Part shown: piece by piece, positions 27,435 through 35,995 of the stretch | Position numbering within the stretch: position 1 is the stretch's first letter | How the letters are laid out: every line of letters starts with the position of its first letter | Source of the DNA: Pirellula sp. SH-Sr6A | GTDB lineage: Bacteria; Planctomycetota; Planctomycetia; Pirellulales; Pirellulaceae | Direction of reading: 5' to 3' | Assembly (NCBI RefSeq): GCF_001610875.1 | Contig: NZ_CP011272.1 | Span: 3,205,988 to 3,269,987 of the forward strand | DNA length: 64,000 nt | The notes under the pieces: model-generated | Databases searched by the model: none | What the model saw: only the letters and a program-made list of their open reading frames with translations | What the model was told of the DNA's origin: nothing | Program-made: the position numbers and the translations under genes

Positions 27435-27496
27435 ACGGCCGTCAAGCCGTGGCGACAGGTGACCTGTAAACAAGTGATTTTTGGTCACCTTTTTTG
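27435..27496 (+). terminator. Two hairpins, the second with a T-run (terminator- or attenuator-like)
   Basis: CACGGC pairs with GCCGTG around a CGTCAA loop (27435-27452). Immediately after, AGGTGACC (27458-27465) pairs with GGTCACCT (27483-27490) and is followed by a run of six T, the layout of a rho-independent terminator reading rightward. No plus-strand gene ends just before it. It is therefore either the end of a short leader RNA or an attenuator 50 bp upstream of the small ORF at 27544. Confidence 0.5.
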
Positions 27497-27543
27497 TTTC
27501 GAGGAATCTCTCAAAGTGCGTCAAACGACGACGGGAGGATGTC

Positions 27544-27804
27544 ATGCGTCAAGTGAATATTGCTCAACGATGTGTCAATGCAGTCGCCGTAGTGCGAGAT
27601 TGCGCGTTGGTAGCAGTGGTCAACGCATCGCTCCTCTTGCGTCATCTCCATACACGCACGCTTGGTACGACGAGTAAATCGATAGGGCTAGAACGCCCCG
27701 AGTTTTACTCTTGGGGCTCCGGGTGGCGGATGCGCTCTGGCATGCAATTGCAGCCGGTCCATCAGCCAGTTCCCAATCCGACCCCTAGAAACCGCTCTCG
27801 GTAG
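27544..27804 (+). CDS. Possible small protein with strong ribosome-binding site
   Basis: The ATG at 27544 is preceded by GGGAGGA at about 6 bp spacing, one of the best Shine-Dalgarno matches in the window, where most genes lack one. The 86-residue product starts MRQVNIAQRCVNAVAVVRD, has a short hydrophobic middle (CALVAVVNASLLL), and is then basic and Pro-rich. I do not recognise a family. The stop codon TAG at 27802-27804 falls inside a perfect 10-bp stem. The sigma-factor gene follows 350 bp downstream on the same strand. Whether it is translated is uncertain; the frame is also open upstream to a TTG at 27481. Confidence 0.35.
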   Translation: MRQVNIAQRCVNAVAVVRDCALVAVVNASLLLRHLHTRTLGTTSKSIGLERPEFYSWGSGWRMRSGMQLQPVHQPVPNPTPRNRSR

Positions 27805-27812
27805 AGCGGTTT
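27789..27812 (+). terminator. Perfect 10-bp hairpin at the end of the small ORF
   Basis: AAACCGCTCT (27789-27798) and AGAGCGGTTT (27803-27812) pair perfectly around CGGT. The stem contains the stop codon of the small ORF. The T-tract after it is short (TTTA), so an intrinsic terminator is plausible but weak; a second stem GCCCCGAG/CTCTTGGGGC sits about 80 bp earlier. Confidence 0.5.
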
Positions 27813-28155
27813 ACAGAATGCCAGCAATCGATCGCCAGAGCTGAGCATTCTTCACCGTACCCAACGGCGACACCGCGAGAAGCCAACGGCTCGTAGCACC
27901 TTTTTCGGCAGCCCCGTTGTTTTGGCCAGCGTCCAAAGCAGCGGCAACCTAACCGATTCCCGCTTCGATCCCGTTCCGCTTGGATAGAGCCATCCCCAGG
28001 ACGTCGACGGATTCGTTTCCGCATCGTTTTAGGAATGGATTCCCTGAGCGCTAGGTCTCTCTCGCGGCCACCCCATAAGCACTCCTTTTCGCTTCGATCG
28101 CTGAAGATCCCTTCGCATCGCGAGCTCGAAAAGGCCATTAGAGAGATTCCAATCG

Positions 28156-28734
28156 ATGTCTATCGCTGAATGTGATTTCGAACCAACCACTTGCACTATC
28201 CGAGACTTGGTACAGGCTGCCCAATGCGGCGACCGCGATGCCATGGACCAACTCTACAGCCGATTCCAACAGCACATCCTGTCGATCGCTTACAAGCGAC
28301 TTGGAAACTGGGATGAAGCTCAAGAATTGTGCCAAGACGTTTTCATCCAAGCCTTCCGTCGGATCGACCAACTGCAAACCCCAGAGGCCTTCGCCGGATG
28401 GCTTCGACAAATCGTGCACCGAATGGCTATCAACCGATTGACCCGGCGCCCCAAACCGACGGCGATCGACCATGAAGTCCTGGAGGCAACGTTGTCCGAT
28501 GATCGAGAACCTATCGACGCCGTGCTATCCAACGAACGAACCACCCAGGTTCACGTCGGATTGGACCGATTGGGAGAACTGGATCGAGCGACCTTGATCG
28601 CGTTCTACCTGGACGGCCAAAGCCTCGTGCAAATGGCCGATTCGTTCGATGCCCCCGTGGGCACGATCAAGCGTCGATTGCACGTCGCTCGAAAGCGATT
28701 GGCGAAAGAGTGCGGTTTGCTGATGGGTGCATAA
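28156..28734 (+). CDS. ECF-type RNA polymerase sigma factor
   Basis: A 192-residue sigma factor. Region 2 is visible at about residues 18-80 (AMDQLYSRFQQHILSIAYKR and AQELCQDVFIQAFRRI, the -10 recognition helix and core-binding surface). A charged linker and region 4 helix-turn-helix at about 135-185 follow (GQSLVQMADSFDAPVGTIKRRLHVARKRLAKE). Size and domain order match extracytoplasmic-function sigma factors. No anti-sigma gene or membrane sensor sits next to it, so its activation route is not visible; the nearest gene downstream is dcd, 152 bp away. An unusually long leader with hairpins precedes it. Confidence 0.92.
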   Translation: MSIAECDFEPTTCTIRDLVQAAQCGDRDAMDQLYSRFQQHILSIAYKRLGNWDEAQELCQDVFIQAFRRIDQLQTPEAFAGWLRQIVHRMAINRLTRRPKPTAIDHEVLEATLSDDREPIDAVLSNERTTQVHVGLDRLGELDRATLIAFYLDGQSLVQMADSFDAPVGTIKRRLHVARKRLAKECGLLMGA

Positions 28735-28783
28735 CCCAACGCTGGACTCGATAACCAATCGGGACAAAGCTTGCAAATTTCCG

Positions 28784-28814
28784 GCTTGGGTGGTGGATCG
28801 AAGACCACCCAAGC
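28784..28814. other. Perfect 11-bp hairpin between sigma gene and dcd
   Basis: GCTTGGGTGGT (28784-28794) pairs with ACCACCCAAGC (28804-28814) around a 9-nt loop. There is no T-run on either side, so this is either a rho-type or mRNA-stabilising stem rather than an obvious intrinsic terminator. It lies 50 bp past the sigma stop and 73 bp before dcd. Confidence 0.55.
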
Positions 28815-28886
28815 GGTTATCCTGAAGAAGGTGAACACCTGGGTCAGCGATACGCTGGTCCCAACACTTTCTCAAAGGCGATTGCG

Positions 28887-29522
28887 ATGATTCTTTCGGG
28901 CCAAGAAATTCGTAACCGGCTAGGCAGCGATATTCGGATTACTCCATTCGAGGAGGACTGTCTCAATCCGAACAGCTACAACCTTTCGCTGCACCATGAA
29001 CTGCTGGTCTACGAAGAGGTGGTCCTCGATGCCAAACAACCCAACCGCTTCCGTCGGATCGCTATCCCCGACGAAGGGATCATTCTCAGTCCTGGACAGA
29101 TCTATTTAGGTCGGACCATTGAGCACACCGAAACCCACAACTTGGTGCCGATGATCGAAGGTCGCAGCTCGATCGCGAGACTAGGACTCTTCGTCCATTG
29201 CTCGTCCGGGTTCGGCGATGCCGGCTTCTGCGGCCACTGGACCATTGAGATGTTCGCAGTCCAACCCGTTCGTATCTACGCGGGACTTCGCATCTGCCAA
29301 ATCTTCTTCCATGAAGTCACCGGACAGATTCGCGAATACTGCAGCGAAAAGTACCAGCATAATCACGACGTTCAGCCAAGCCTGCTGTACAAGGAGTTCA
29401 AACACTCCCGCCCCAGCGAACAACTGGAATTCAGCTTCGAGTCGCTCGCATCCAAATGCTGCTCATCCGCCTCGGAACATCAGCGTGAAGAAACCGTGCA
29501 ACTCGCGCAGGCCACGGTCTAG
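28887..29522 (+). CDS. dcd: dCTP deaminase
   Basis: Converts dCTP to dUTP for thymidylate supply; trimeric dUTPase-fold enzyme in the cytosol. The N-terminus ILSGQEIRNRL and NPNSYNLSLH are typical. The nucleotide-binding EGRSSIARLGLFVH lies near residues 91-104 and the catalytic Glu in GHWTIEMF near residue 120. The GFGDAGFCGHWT segment resembles the G-x-D-x-G-F stretch of bifunctional deaminase-dUTPases, and KYQHNHDVQPS matches the C-terminal closing region. I cannot decide between mono- and bifunctional forms. The last 35 residues extend beyond the usual fold. Confidence 0.92.
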   Translation: MILSGQEIRNRLGSDIRITPFEEDCLNPNSYNLSLHHELLVYEEVVLDAKQPNRFRRIAIPDEGIILSPGQIYLGRTIEHTETHNLVPMIEGRSSIARLGLFVHCSSGFGDAGFCGHWTIEMFAVQPVRIYAGLRICQIFFHEVTGQIREYCSEKYQHNHDVQPSLLYKEFKHSRPSEQLEFSFESLASKCCSSASEHQREETVQLAQATV

Positions 29523-29590
29523 AGACTCAAAGGCATTGCATCTCCTCTGTGGAGCATTCGAATCGCTTAGGCCTTTGACCGTGCCGCAAT

Positions 29591-30553
29591 TTATTTTGCG
29601 GACGTCAGATGGACCTTTTCCTCCGAGGCAGGCTGCGCCTCCACGATCCGGATGCTGTGGGAACGCCGGTCGGTGCGGTAGTACTCGAATCGGTTGGAAT
29701 AGGGCTGATCCTCCGGGCGATGCAAAACCCGTTTGTCGATCCCCCACTTGCTCTCGGCGATGACGGTACCGTCTACCAATACCGCTTGCACCAGCGCCGT
29801 GTGCAAGATCTTTCCGGTCACATCCCGGTAAATAACTACGTCGTTCGATTGGGGTGCGGTCACCACGCGATATTGGTTCGAACGCAAAATCGTTTCCACG
29901 CCGGTCCCTCGAAGCAGAAACTTTCCGTTCGTGAAAACCCAACCATGGCAATTGGCCTGCTTGTCCGCGTCTGCGGTTTGAATCAATGCATTTTCAAACC
30001 GGGCATAACGGATCGAGAACTGGGAAGCGAACTCCGAAAAGACCCGATCGTCGGTATTGAATTGGAAAAGGTCGACCTCCTCCCCGTTGTCTGCATAGCC
30101 CTTGAACGCGTTGGATGGCATCACCTGACCGATGCAGGCATCGATGTTGAACACAACAAAGTGATTGAACAGCCGGGAATAACGTTCGTAGGACCAGATC
30201 GACACTCCGCACCCGATGAGAATCATCGCAGCTGCGCTCCCACCCCAAATCCAGTTGTGGGTCGGCTTACCAAGAAGCGCTTTGGCCGCGGCCAAAACCG
30301 CACCCATCCACGCGACAAAGCCAAGGCTCCCGACGATGGCCCGCGATAGGCCGCTTCGCATCAAGTAGCTTTCGCCCAGCCATTCAAATGCCATGAACCC
30401 AAGGGCGAGGACGAACAATCCCAAAGTCAGTTTATCTAACCATCCCCCAGCGACCGCATTTTTAGAAACAACACGCCATGTTCCGCGGGCGGAGACGAAC
30501 AGGCCGGTTGCAAAAACAACAAGAAGCAGATAAACGCTGGTTTGGTCGAACAT
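29591..30553 (-). CDS. Membrane protein with cysteine-hydrolase-like C-terminal domain
   Basis: From the ATG at 30553 the protein has 320 residues: four or so membrane helices within about residues 1-125, then a soluble domain of some 165 residues. That domain has NCHGWVF with Cys near residue 202, a strand series, then LHTALVQAV with His near 251 and ESKWG shortly after. A Cys near the start of a helix and a His on a later strand is the NlpC/P60-CHAP type arrangement, but I do not assign the family firmly. A GTG at 30619 would add 22 residues. It is convergent with dcd. Confidence 0.65.
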   Translation of the reverse strand: MFDQTSVYLLLVVFATGLFVSARGTWRVVSKNAVAGGWLDKLTLGLFVLALGFMAFEWLGESYLMRSGLSRAIVGSLGFVAWMGAVLAAAKALLGKPTHNWIWGGSAAAMILIGCGVSIWSYERYSRLFNHFVVFNIDACIGQVMPSNAFKGYADNGEEVDLFQFNTDDRVFSEFASQFSIRYARFENALIQTADADKQANCHGWVFTNGKFLLRGTGVETILRSNQYRVVTAPQSNDVVIYRDVTGKILHTALVQAVLVDGTVIAESKWGIDKRVLHRPEDQPYSNRFEYYRTDRRSHSIRIVEAQPASEEKVHLTSAK

Positions 30554-30788
30554 GGATGCAAAGACTTGGTTTCGTTGAGACGAGGTACCGATCGGGTCGG
30601 TCAGGCCACTCAAGAACACGTGTTCGACAAGATGGTATCGCTCTAGGGAGATTCAATTTTTCAAACAACGAGACCTACCGCCTCGAAACACCAATTGAAT
30701 AGATCAACCTAAACAAGTCGATTCACCGACTCATTCCCTCTCCAAACGGGCCCAGCGAGCCAATTACCAACACCCTTGTTGAATCTGT

Positions 30789-32048
30789 CTACCTCGAGAA
30801 GCGGGCGGGGCGTTTTTCAAGAAAAGCGCGAATCCCTTCTCGCGCGTCGTCGGTACCCAGACATTCCACGTAGGCTTGGGTGTCCGCAACATAGGTCGAC
30901 TTGACCTGCGTACCTTCGTCTTGGTGGATCAACCGCTTGGTCTCCCGCAATGCCATAGGGGGCATGGCCAGCAGCTTTTGAGTCAGCTCCGCGGTGGCAG
31001 TCGAGAGTTGCTGTCTGGCAACCAGTCGATGCACCAACCCGCAATCCATCGCTTGCTGAGCGGTGATGGGCCCTCCCAGCGTACAAAGCTCTATCGCCTT
31101 GGCCTTGCCCACCAACGCCGTCAATTGCGACAACCCATAGCCGGGGGACCAACCGAGCAAGATCTCAGGCATTCCAAAAGTCGCCTGATAGGTCGCGATG
31201 CGAAAGTCGCACGAGCAAGCCATCACGCAGCCAGCCCCGAGCGCGTTCCCATCCACGGCCGCAATAAAAATCTGTGGGAGATTCTCCCAATTGAGGTACA
31301 TCCTGGCCTGCCGATAACTCAACTCCCGCGCCACTTCGAGGGAAAGATCCCCTACCTCTCGAACATCGTCCCCCGAGCAAAACGTGTCGGCTGCTCCCTG
31401 AATGATCACGATGCGAATGTCAGGATGACCTGCCAACCAAGCATTCAACTCTTCCCAATCCCGGGTCATTTGCTGGTCGACTGCGTTGCGACGCTCCGGG
31501 CGATTGAGGAGCACCTTGGCCACTCGATCGTCCACCGCGACTTGAAGCGTAGAAAGACTCGGTAGATCGCCTGGATTGGGAGTCGCCAGCATGGGAATCA
31601 AAGTTCCATTTCGATGGGTTGGAGTCTTTTGCTCAAGCCGATCGGCAATGCGATCGAGCGAGACGACCATTCTCCGGTGCGTCCCTTTGCCAATCATTTC
31701 TCGTTCGTCAAAGGCGGTGACATCGAAATCGACAGCCCGGCCTTGAATGGCCGTGACTTGAGCGAATGCGGTGACTTGTGCTCCGATGGGAGTCGCTGCC
31801 AGATGATCGATATGGACCTGCGCGCCGACCGATTCTTCGCCGACTTCCAAGTAGGGCTCGATCGCTTTCCTCGCCGCGCGCTCCATCAAGAGAATCATGT
31901 TAGGAGTCGAAAAGACCACGGCACTTCGGCGCATCGCCTTGCCATCGTCGCCAAACCCTTTTCGGTTTACACCGAGATGGATGGTGTGCTCGCTGCCGAC
32001 CGTCCAAGTCAACTCAGCTCGATCGCCAACCTTGAGTCCCTCGATCAT
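30789..32048 (-). CDS. FlK-like hotdog thioesterase fused to enoyl-CoA hydratase/isomerase (crotonase) domain
   Basis: The 419-residue protein joins two acyl-CoA folds. Residues 1-135 resemble fluoroacetyl-CoA thioesterase FlK: Thr48 in STPN, Glu56 in LLME and His82 in IDHL keep the exact spacing of the FlK triad (Thr42, Glu50, His76). Residues about 165-419 are a crotonase: VLLNRPERRNAV, FCSGDDVREV and oxyanion-hole GNALGAGC. Of the two hydratase glutamates, the first is Val (GCVMA), and the second is kept in MPEILLGW. It may act as a coupled hydrolase or isomerase on an unidentified CoA ester. The Mrp-type gene ends 6 bp upstream, so they are likely cotranscribed. Confidence 0.85.
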   Translation of the reverse strand: MIEGLKVGDRAELTWTVGSEHTIHLGVNRKGFGDDGKAMRRSAVVFSTPNMILLMERAARKAIEPYLEVGEESVGAQVHIDHLAATPIGAQVTAFAQVTAIQGRAVDFDVTAFDEREMIGKGTHRRMVVSLDRIADRLEQKTPTHRNGTLIPMLATPNPGDLPSLSTLQVAVDDRVAKVLLNRPERRNAVDQQMTRDWEELNAWLAGHPDIRIVIIQGAADTFCSGDDVREVGDLSLEVARELSYRQARMYLNWENLPQIFIAAVDGNALGAGCVMACSCDFRIATYQATFGMPEILLGWSPGYGLSQLTALVGKAKAIELCTLGGPITAQQAMDCGLVHRLVARQQLSTATAELTQKLLAMPPMALRETKRLIHQDEGTQVKSTYVADTQAYVECLGTDDAREGIRAFLEKRPARFSR

Positions 32049-32054
32049 GAGAAC

Positions 32055-33134
32055 CTACTGGAGCAAAGGTAAAGGAGCGGACTGGGCCTGTTTTGCGAAC
32101 CGTGTTGAAATCGATCGGACCAATCCTCGGCAAACGTTTTCGAATGGCTTCGATAGTTGAGGATCTTTCAACGCTTCCGCGAGCCGACCTTCGTCCGATT
32201 CCCTTCGCAGCGCGATTTGAATCGGGACTTCTCCTAGAAAAGGAACACCCAGTTCCTCTGCCTTGGCCCGTGCGCCTCCCTTGCCAAAGATCTCGTAGGT
32301 CTTTCCCGTTTCAGGATCGGTGAACCCGCTCATGTTCTCTACGACCCCCAGAACAGGGACGCTGGTCTTTTCAAACATTGCAATCGCCTTGCCTGCATCG
32401 AGGAGCGCGACCTCTTGAGGGGTGCAAACGATTACCGTACCTGTCAGGGGCAAAATTTGTGACAGGGTGAGCGCAACGTCCCCGGTACCAGGAGGCATGT
32501 CGATGATCAAGTAGTCCAGTTCTCCCCAAGCCGTATCGCGCAGGAACTGGGTGATTGATCCGTGCAACATGGGGCCACGCCATACGACGGCTTGGTCCTT
32601 TCCGACGAGAAAGCCCATCGACATCACAGGCATGGTCCCGGAGCAAATAGGCTGAATCTTTCCATCGACAATTTCAGGTCGTCCATCCAAGCCCAACAAG
32701 TGCGGAATACTGGGGCCGTAGACGTCCGCGTCCATCAAGCCCACTTTGGAACCGAGCTTCTCCAAGGTCAGCGCAATCGATGCCGCCAAAGAACTCTTCC
32801 CGACGCCCCCTTTGCCAGCAGCGATGGCAATCACACACTTCGCACGCAATCCGATTTGACCGATCGGCGGAGCCGGTTTGTACAACGACTCAACCTTGAC
32901 CTGCACGTCCTGCACGCCGGGGACATGGGCCAAGATGTGCCCCTTCAATCGATCGACCAGCTCATCGGCGATCGGCTTCATCATGGAGGAAATGCTATAG
33001 CGACAGGAAACCACTCCACCGCTCACAGAGCAATCTCCGACTTGACCGCTGGGTCCCACCGCTTTTCCGGTCTCGGGATCGATAAAGGTTTCGAGTGCGG
33101 ACTTTAACTGCTGATGGATATCGAGATCGGTCAT
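32055..33134 (-). CDS. mrp: Mrp/ApbC-type P-loop ATPase, Fe-S carrier family, lacking CxxC
   Basis: Members of this family (Mrp, ApbC, NBP35) bind and hand on Fe-S clusters in the cytosol. From the ATG at 33134 the protein has 359 residues. An N-terminal MIP18/DUF59-like domain (about 1-85) has DCSVSGGVVS. The deviant Walker A is AAGKGGVGKSSLA at about 97-109, the DADVYGPSIPHLLG switch follows, then DYLIIDMPPGTGD. In most relatives the sequence ENMS-x-F is followed by C-P-x-C-G; here it reads ENMSGFTDPETGKTYEIFG, so both cysteines are replaced. Cluster binding by the usual site is therefore doubtful. Confidence 0.88.
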   Translation of the reverse strand: MTDLDIHQQLKSALETFIDPETGKAVGPSGQVGDCSVSGGVVSCRYSISSMMKPIADELVDRLKGHILAHVPGVQDVQVKVESLYKPAPPIGQIGLRAKCVIAIAAGKGGVGKSSLAASIALTLEKLGSKVGLMDADVYGPSIPHLLGLDGRPEIVDGKIQPICSGTMPVMSMGFLVGKDQAVVWRGPMLHGSITQFLRDTAWGELDYLIIDMPPGTGDVALTLSQILPLTGTVIVCTPQEVALLDAGKAIAMFEKTSVPVLGVVENMSGFTDPETGKTYEIFGKGGARAKAEELGVPFLGEVPIQIALRRESDEGRLAEALKDPQLSKPFENVCRGLVRSISTRFAKQAQSAPLPLLQ

Positions 33135-33218
33135 GGTTCTACTGTTGGCAAGTGGCGAAATCAGAACCAATCAGTTTACCGAACCGGCAAATTTAAGGGA
33201 GTCGCAATCCCTTGTCCT

Positions 33219-34472
33219 CTACCCCACGATTCGCCGATAAACCTGGGCGGTCATTTGAGCCATATGCGTATCGGAGAAATGATCCCTCTGTCTCGCGACC
33301 GCTCGCTGGCTCATTTCAGTCCAGCGGCTGCGGCTCGCCATGAATTCCGTAATGGCTTGCGCTAAGGATTCGGGATCCTGCGGTTCCGCGAGAAAACCTT
33401 CCTCGCCGTAGCGGATAACCTCGGGAGTTCCCTCGACACGTGTGGCAATCACAGGCACCCCTACGGCCAACGCCTCGAGCACCACCATCGGCATCCCTTC
33501 GCCGAACAAGCTCGGAAGAACCATCGCATCGAACCCCCTCATCACCTCGGGAATATCGCGACGAAAGCCATGGAATCGAACGATGCGTTCCAATCCCAGC
33601 TCCTGAACCTGTGCCATGATTTGGGCTTCATATTCCGCCGTTTCAAACGGTCCGATGACATCGAGCGTGACGCGTGGCTCTCCTTGTACGGAATCCATTT
33701 GCCCGAGCTTCGCCATCGCCTGCAACAGAACTTCGATCCCCTTCCTAGGCCGAACGAGCGCCACCATTCCGAGCTTCCATGTCTCGCGATTGATGCGAGC
33801 AAAGGGATCGATCGGCTCTTGAACGGTCACGCCGTTAGGAACACAGGTGACTTGAAAACGGGAAACGCCGCGCGAGAGGATCTCGCGCCTCAGCGATTTG
33901 GAGACGGTGATAATGTGATCGCAATTCCATAAGGAGAAGCGTTCGATCCAATCGTTCACGCGATTGATTCCCCATCGGGTCGAATCGCGCGCCGTAGGAG
34001 AATGGACATGAAACACCCACGGCAGTCCGGTTCGCCGAGAAACCCAGCTCGCGATCATCGCCGTTCGCGGGGTGTGAGCGTGCAATAGATCCGCCTTCAC
34101 GCGGGCCGCGATCGCTGCGACTTGCCCAAAAACCGAAACGTCGCATCGCGAATGCATCGGGGCGGACCAAACATGCGAACTAGGCAGCCCGGACATCTCC
34201 GGAAATTTGTCTGGCTTCAAACAAACGAAATGGGCGTCGACGGCCTCCTCCGGAAGCTTCTTGCCCAAATGCTGCTGGACTCGCTCCGCCCCCGAAAAAT
34301 GCTCGCCATTGATCAGGTGCAACGCCCCTATCGACTTCGTACGCCGATCCGCAAAAAGCTTAGGCAACCCTGCGATCGAATAAGAATCCAGCCCCGACTC
34401 CATCCCCGCTGCCCCGAGGGAAGAGGAAGCCGTCGCCGACATGGGAATATAGGTAGGGGCAAAGAAAACCAT
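33219..34472 (-). CDS. Glycosyltransferase family 4 (GT-B fold)
   Basis: A 417-residue retaining glycosyltransferase. The N-terminal acceptor half contains INGEHFSGAERVQQHLGK and DLLHAHTPRTAMIASWVSRRTGLPWVFHVH, and the hinge is VPNGV. The donor half shows GMVALVRPRKGIEVLLQAMAKL, VIGPF and LPSLFGEGMPMVVLEALAVGVPVIAT. The last carries the E-x7-E motif that binds the nucleotide sugar (E at about 352 and 360). Likely adds a sugar to an envelope glycan. The gene lies 84 bp downstream of the Mrp-type start region and is not obviously coupled to it. Sugar and acceptor unknown. Confidence 0.9.
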   Translation of the reverse strand: MVFFAPTYIPMSATASSSLGAAGMESGLDSYSIAGLPKLFADRRTKSIGALHLINGEHFSGAERVQQHLGKKLPEEAVDAHFVCLKPDKFPEMSGLPSSHVWSAPMHSRCDVSVFGQVAAIAARVKADLLHAHTPRTAMIASWVSRRTGLPWVFHVHSPTARDSTRWGINRVNDWIERFSLWNCDHIITVSKSLRREILSRGVSRFQVTCVPNGVTVQEPIDPFARINRETWKLGMVALVRPRKGIEVLLQAMAKLGQMDSVQGEPRVTLDVIGPFETAEYEAQIMAQVQELGLERIVRFHGFRRDIPEVMRGFDAMVLPSLFGEGMPMVVLEALAVGVPVIATRVEGTPEVIRYGEEGFLAEPQDPESLAQAITEFMASRSRWTEMSQRAVARQRDHFSDTHMAQMTAQVYRRIVG

Positions 34473-34647
34473 CGCGATGCTCAGTCCGTGCGAAAAGAAA
34501 AGGAACCGCGAAAAGCTAGCACTTGAAATCCACGTCAGCCTTTGCCCAATCCCAAAAATCGCGCCGCCCCAAATCCCGGAATCCCTACAATCGCCAAAAC
34601 CGATCTAGGTCGCACCCGAGCAAGTTGCTATCTTCGTCCGCAATCGC

Positions 34648-34664
34648 CCGAGCATGATGCTCGG
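34648..34664. promoter_or_regulatory. 17-bp near-perfect palindrome upstream of the secreted-protein gene
   Basis: CCGAGCAT and ATGCTCGG flank a single G, about 33 bp before the ATG at 34697. It could be an operator or a small hairpin in the leader. It occurs once in the region I examined, and no regulator is adjacent. Confidence 0.35.
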
Positions 34665-34696
34665 AGTTGGCCAAGCCCGTCATGGAATCGACACAA

Positions 34697-35995
34697 ATGA
34701 AAACTTGGAATCGCTGGATCGGAACGTGCACACTCGCTTGCCTTATTGCCAGCAGCGGAACATCGCTGTTCGGCCAGCAAGGCTACAACACCTCGGGTGC
34801 ACGCCCTGGTAATGCCAATCCCCAGGCTTCTCAGCAGCCAGGTGCTGCCGGGACGATTCCCGTTTCTACCAACAACGCGGCCAACCCAAACACGCCGAAC
34901 CCTCTCTACAATCCGGGCTTGCAACGCCCCAACGCCACCCCCCCCGCGTCAGGGCTCGATCCTGTCGTGACCAAGGACCCGTACGCGGACAAACCCTTGA
35001 CAGCACAAGAGATCGCATACCTCGATGACTTATTGAAGTATTGGGAGCAGAGCACCAAAAACTTGGATCGGCTCTCGTGCGAGTTTCGTCGCTACGAATA
35101 CAACTCCAATGCGAACTTTGTGCAGCAGCTCGCTCAACAAACCGGCTTGCGAGTCACCGATATCAAGACGACCGTCAGCGCCGGTGTCGTTCGCTACATG
35201 AAACCGGACAAGGGGATGTACCGGATCGACGCAATGGTCGCTCTGACCGGGAAGCTCGATGCGAAGAATCAACCGGAAATGCTCGCCTCCGACTCGCTCT
35301 TTGGCGACTACTGGATCTGCGACGGCGCGACGGTTCACAATTACGATCGGAAGGAAAAGAAGGTCACGCACTTCACCATTCCCAAAGAGATGCAGGGGAT
35401 CGGGATCCTCGAGTCCCCGATGCCGTTCCTCTTCGGTGTCGAGGCCAAGAAGCTGAAGGAACGTTATTGGCTGCGAGCCTTGCCTCCTCCCACCAAGCCT
35501 GATGGAACCCCGAACAACGATCTTTTTGTCATCGAGGCATACCCTAAGACCCAGCAAGACGCGGTGAATTACGATCACGTTTTGGTCTATCTCGATCGAG
35601 AGCATTTCCTCCCCGTCCACTTGATCAAATTCAATCCCGATCACGTTGATGAACCGGGTAAAGCGATGGTCGATAGCCGCGAACACTACGAGTTCACCAC
35701 GCGTGAGAAGAACGCATCGGCATGGCAAAAGCTTGGCGAAGCGATCTTTCTAAAAGAATTCATCCCGTTGAAACTACCCTCCGGGTGGACTGAAGAGACT
35801 CGCGAGTATGTACCACCCGGAATGGAGAACAATCTGCAAGCCAACAACGGCGCGCAGCCCGCAGGAATCCCCGGAGGAACTCCAGCTGGCGGCTTGACCC
35901 CGGCCGGGCAACCTGTCGGTGCCCCTGGCTTCGCGCCGGGGACCGTTCCCAACGCAGCTTCCCGGCCCGCAGACAACGCGCTGCGATCGCGATGA
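34697..35995 (+). CDS. Exported planctomycete-type protein (TIGR03009-like)
   Basis: About 432 residues from the ATG at 34697, chosen because MKTWNRWIGTCTLACLIASSG forms a good signal peptide; an ATG at 34682 is also in frame. A Pro/Asn/Gln-rich linker (about 30-95) leads to a domain of about 210 residues with LDDLLKYWEQSTKNLDRLSCEFRRYEY, YWICDGATVHNYDRKEKKVTHF and VYLDREHFLPVHLIKFNP. These resemble the uncharacterised planctomycete family TIGR03009 and, more loosely, LolA-like domains. The C-terminus is again Pro/Gly/Ala-rich. The stop overlaps the next gene by 4 bp. Function unknown. Confidence 0.8.
   Translation: MKTWNRWIGTCTLACLIASSGTSLFGQQGYNTSGARPGNANPQASQQPGAAGTIPVSTNNAANPNTPNPLYNPGLQRPNATPPASGLDPVVTKDPYADKPLTAQEIAYLDDLLKYWEQSTKNLDRLSCEFRRYEYNSNANFVQQLAQQTGLRVTDIKTTVSAGVVRYMKPDKGMYRIDAMVALTGKLDAKNQPEMLASDSLFGDYWICDGATVHNYDRKEKKVTHFTIPKEMQGIGILESPMPFLFGVEAKKLKERYWLRALPPPTKPDGTPNNDLFVIEAYPKTQQDAVNYDHVLVYLDREHFLPVHLIKFNPDHVDEPGKAMVDSREHYEFTTREKNASAWQKLGEAIFLKEFIPLKLPSGWTEETREYVPPGMENNLQANNGAQPAGIPGGTPAGGLTPAGQPVGAPGFAPGTVPNAASRPADNALRSR

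Larger units (their letters stand above)
27371..28155. other. Intergenic region between divergent NfeD-like and sigma-factor genes
   Basis: This gap of about 785 bp holds several hairpins, listed separately, and one possible small protein with a good ribosome site. The stretch 27830-28140 between the small ORF and the sigma gene shows no convincing reading frame or strong repeat. No tRNA-like cloverleaf was seen. The region presumably holds the promoters of both flanking genes. Confidence 0.6.

Noticed and set aside
27446-28155. tRNA or riboswitch in the sigma leader
   Set aside because: No cloverleaf or conserved riboswitch core could be recognised; only simple hairpins are seen.
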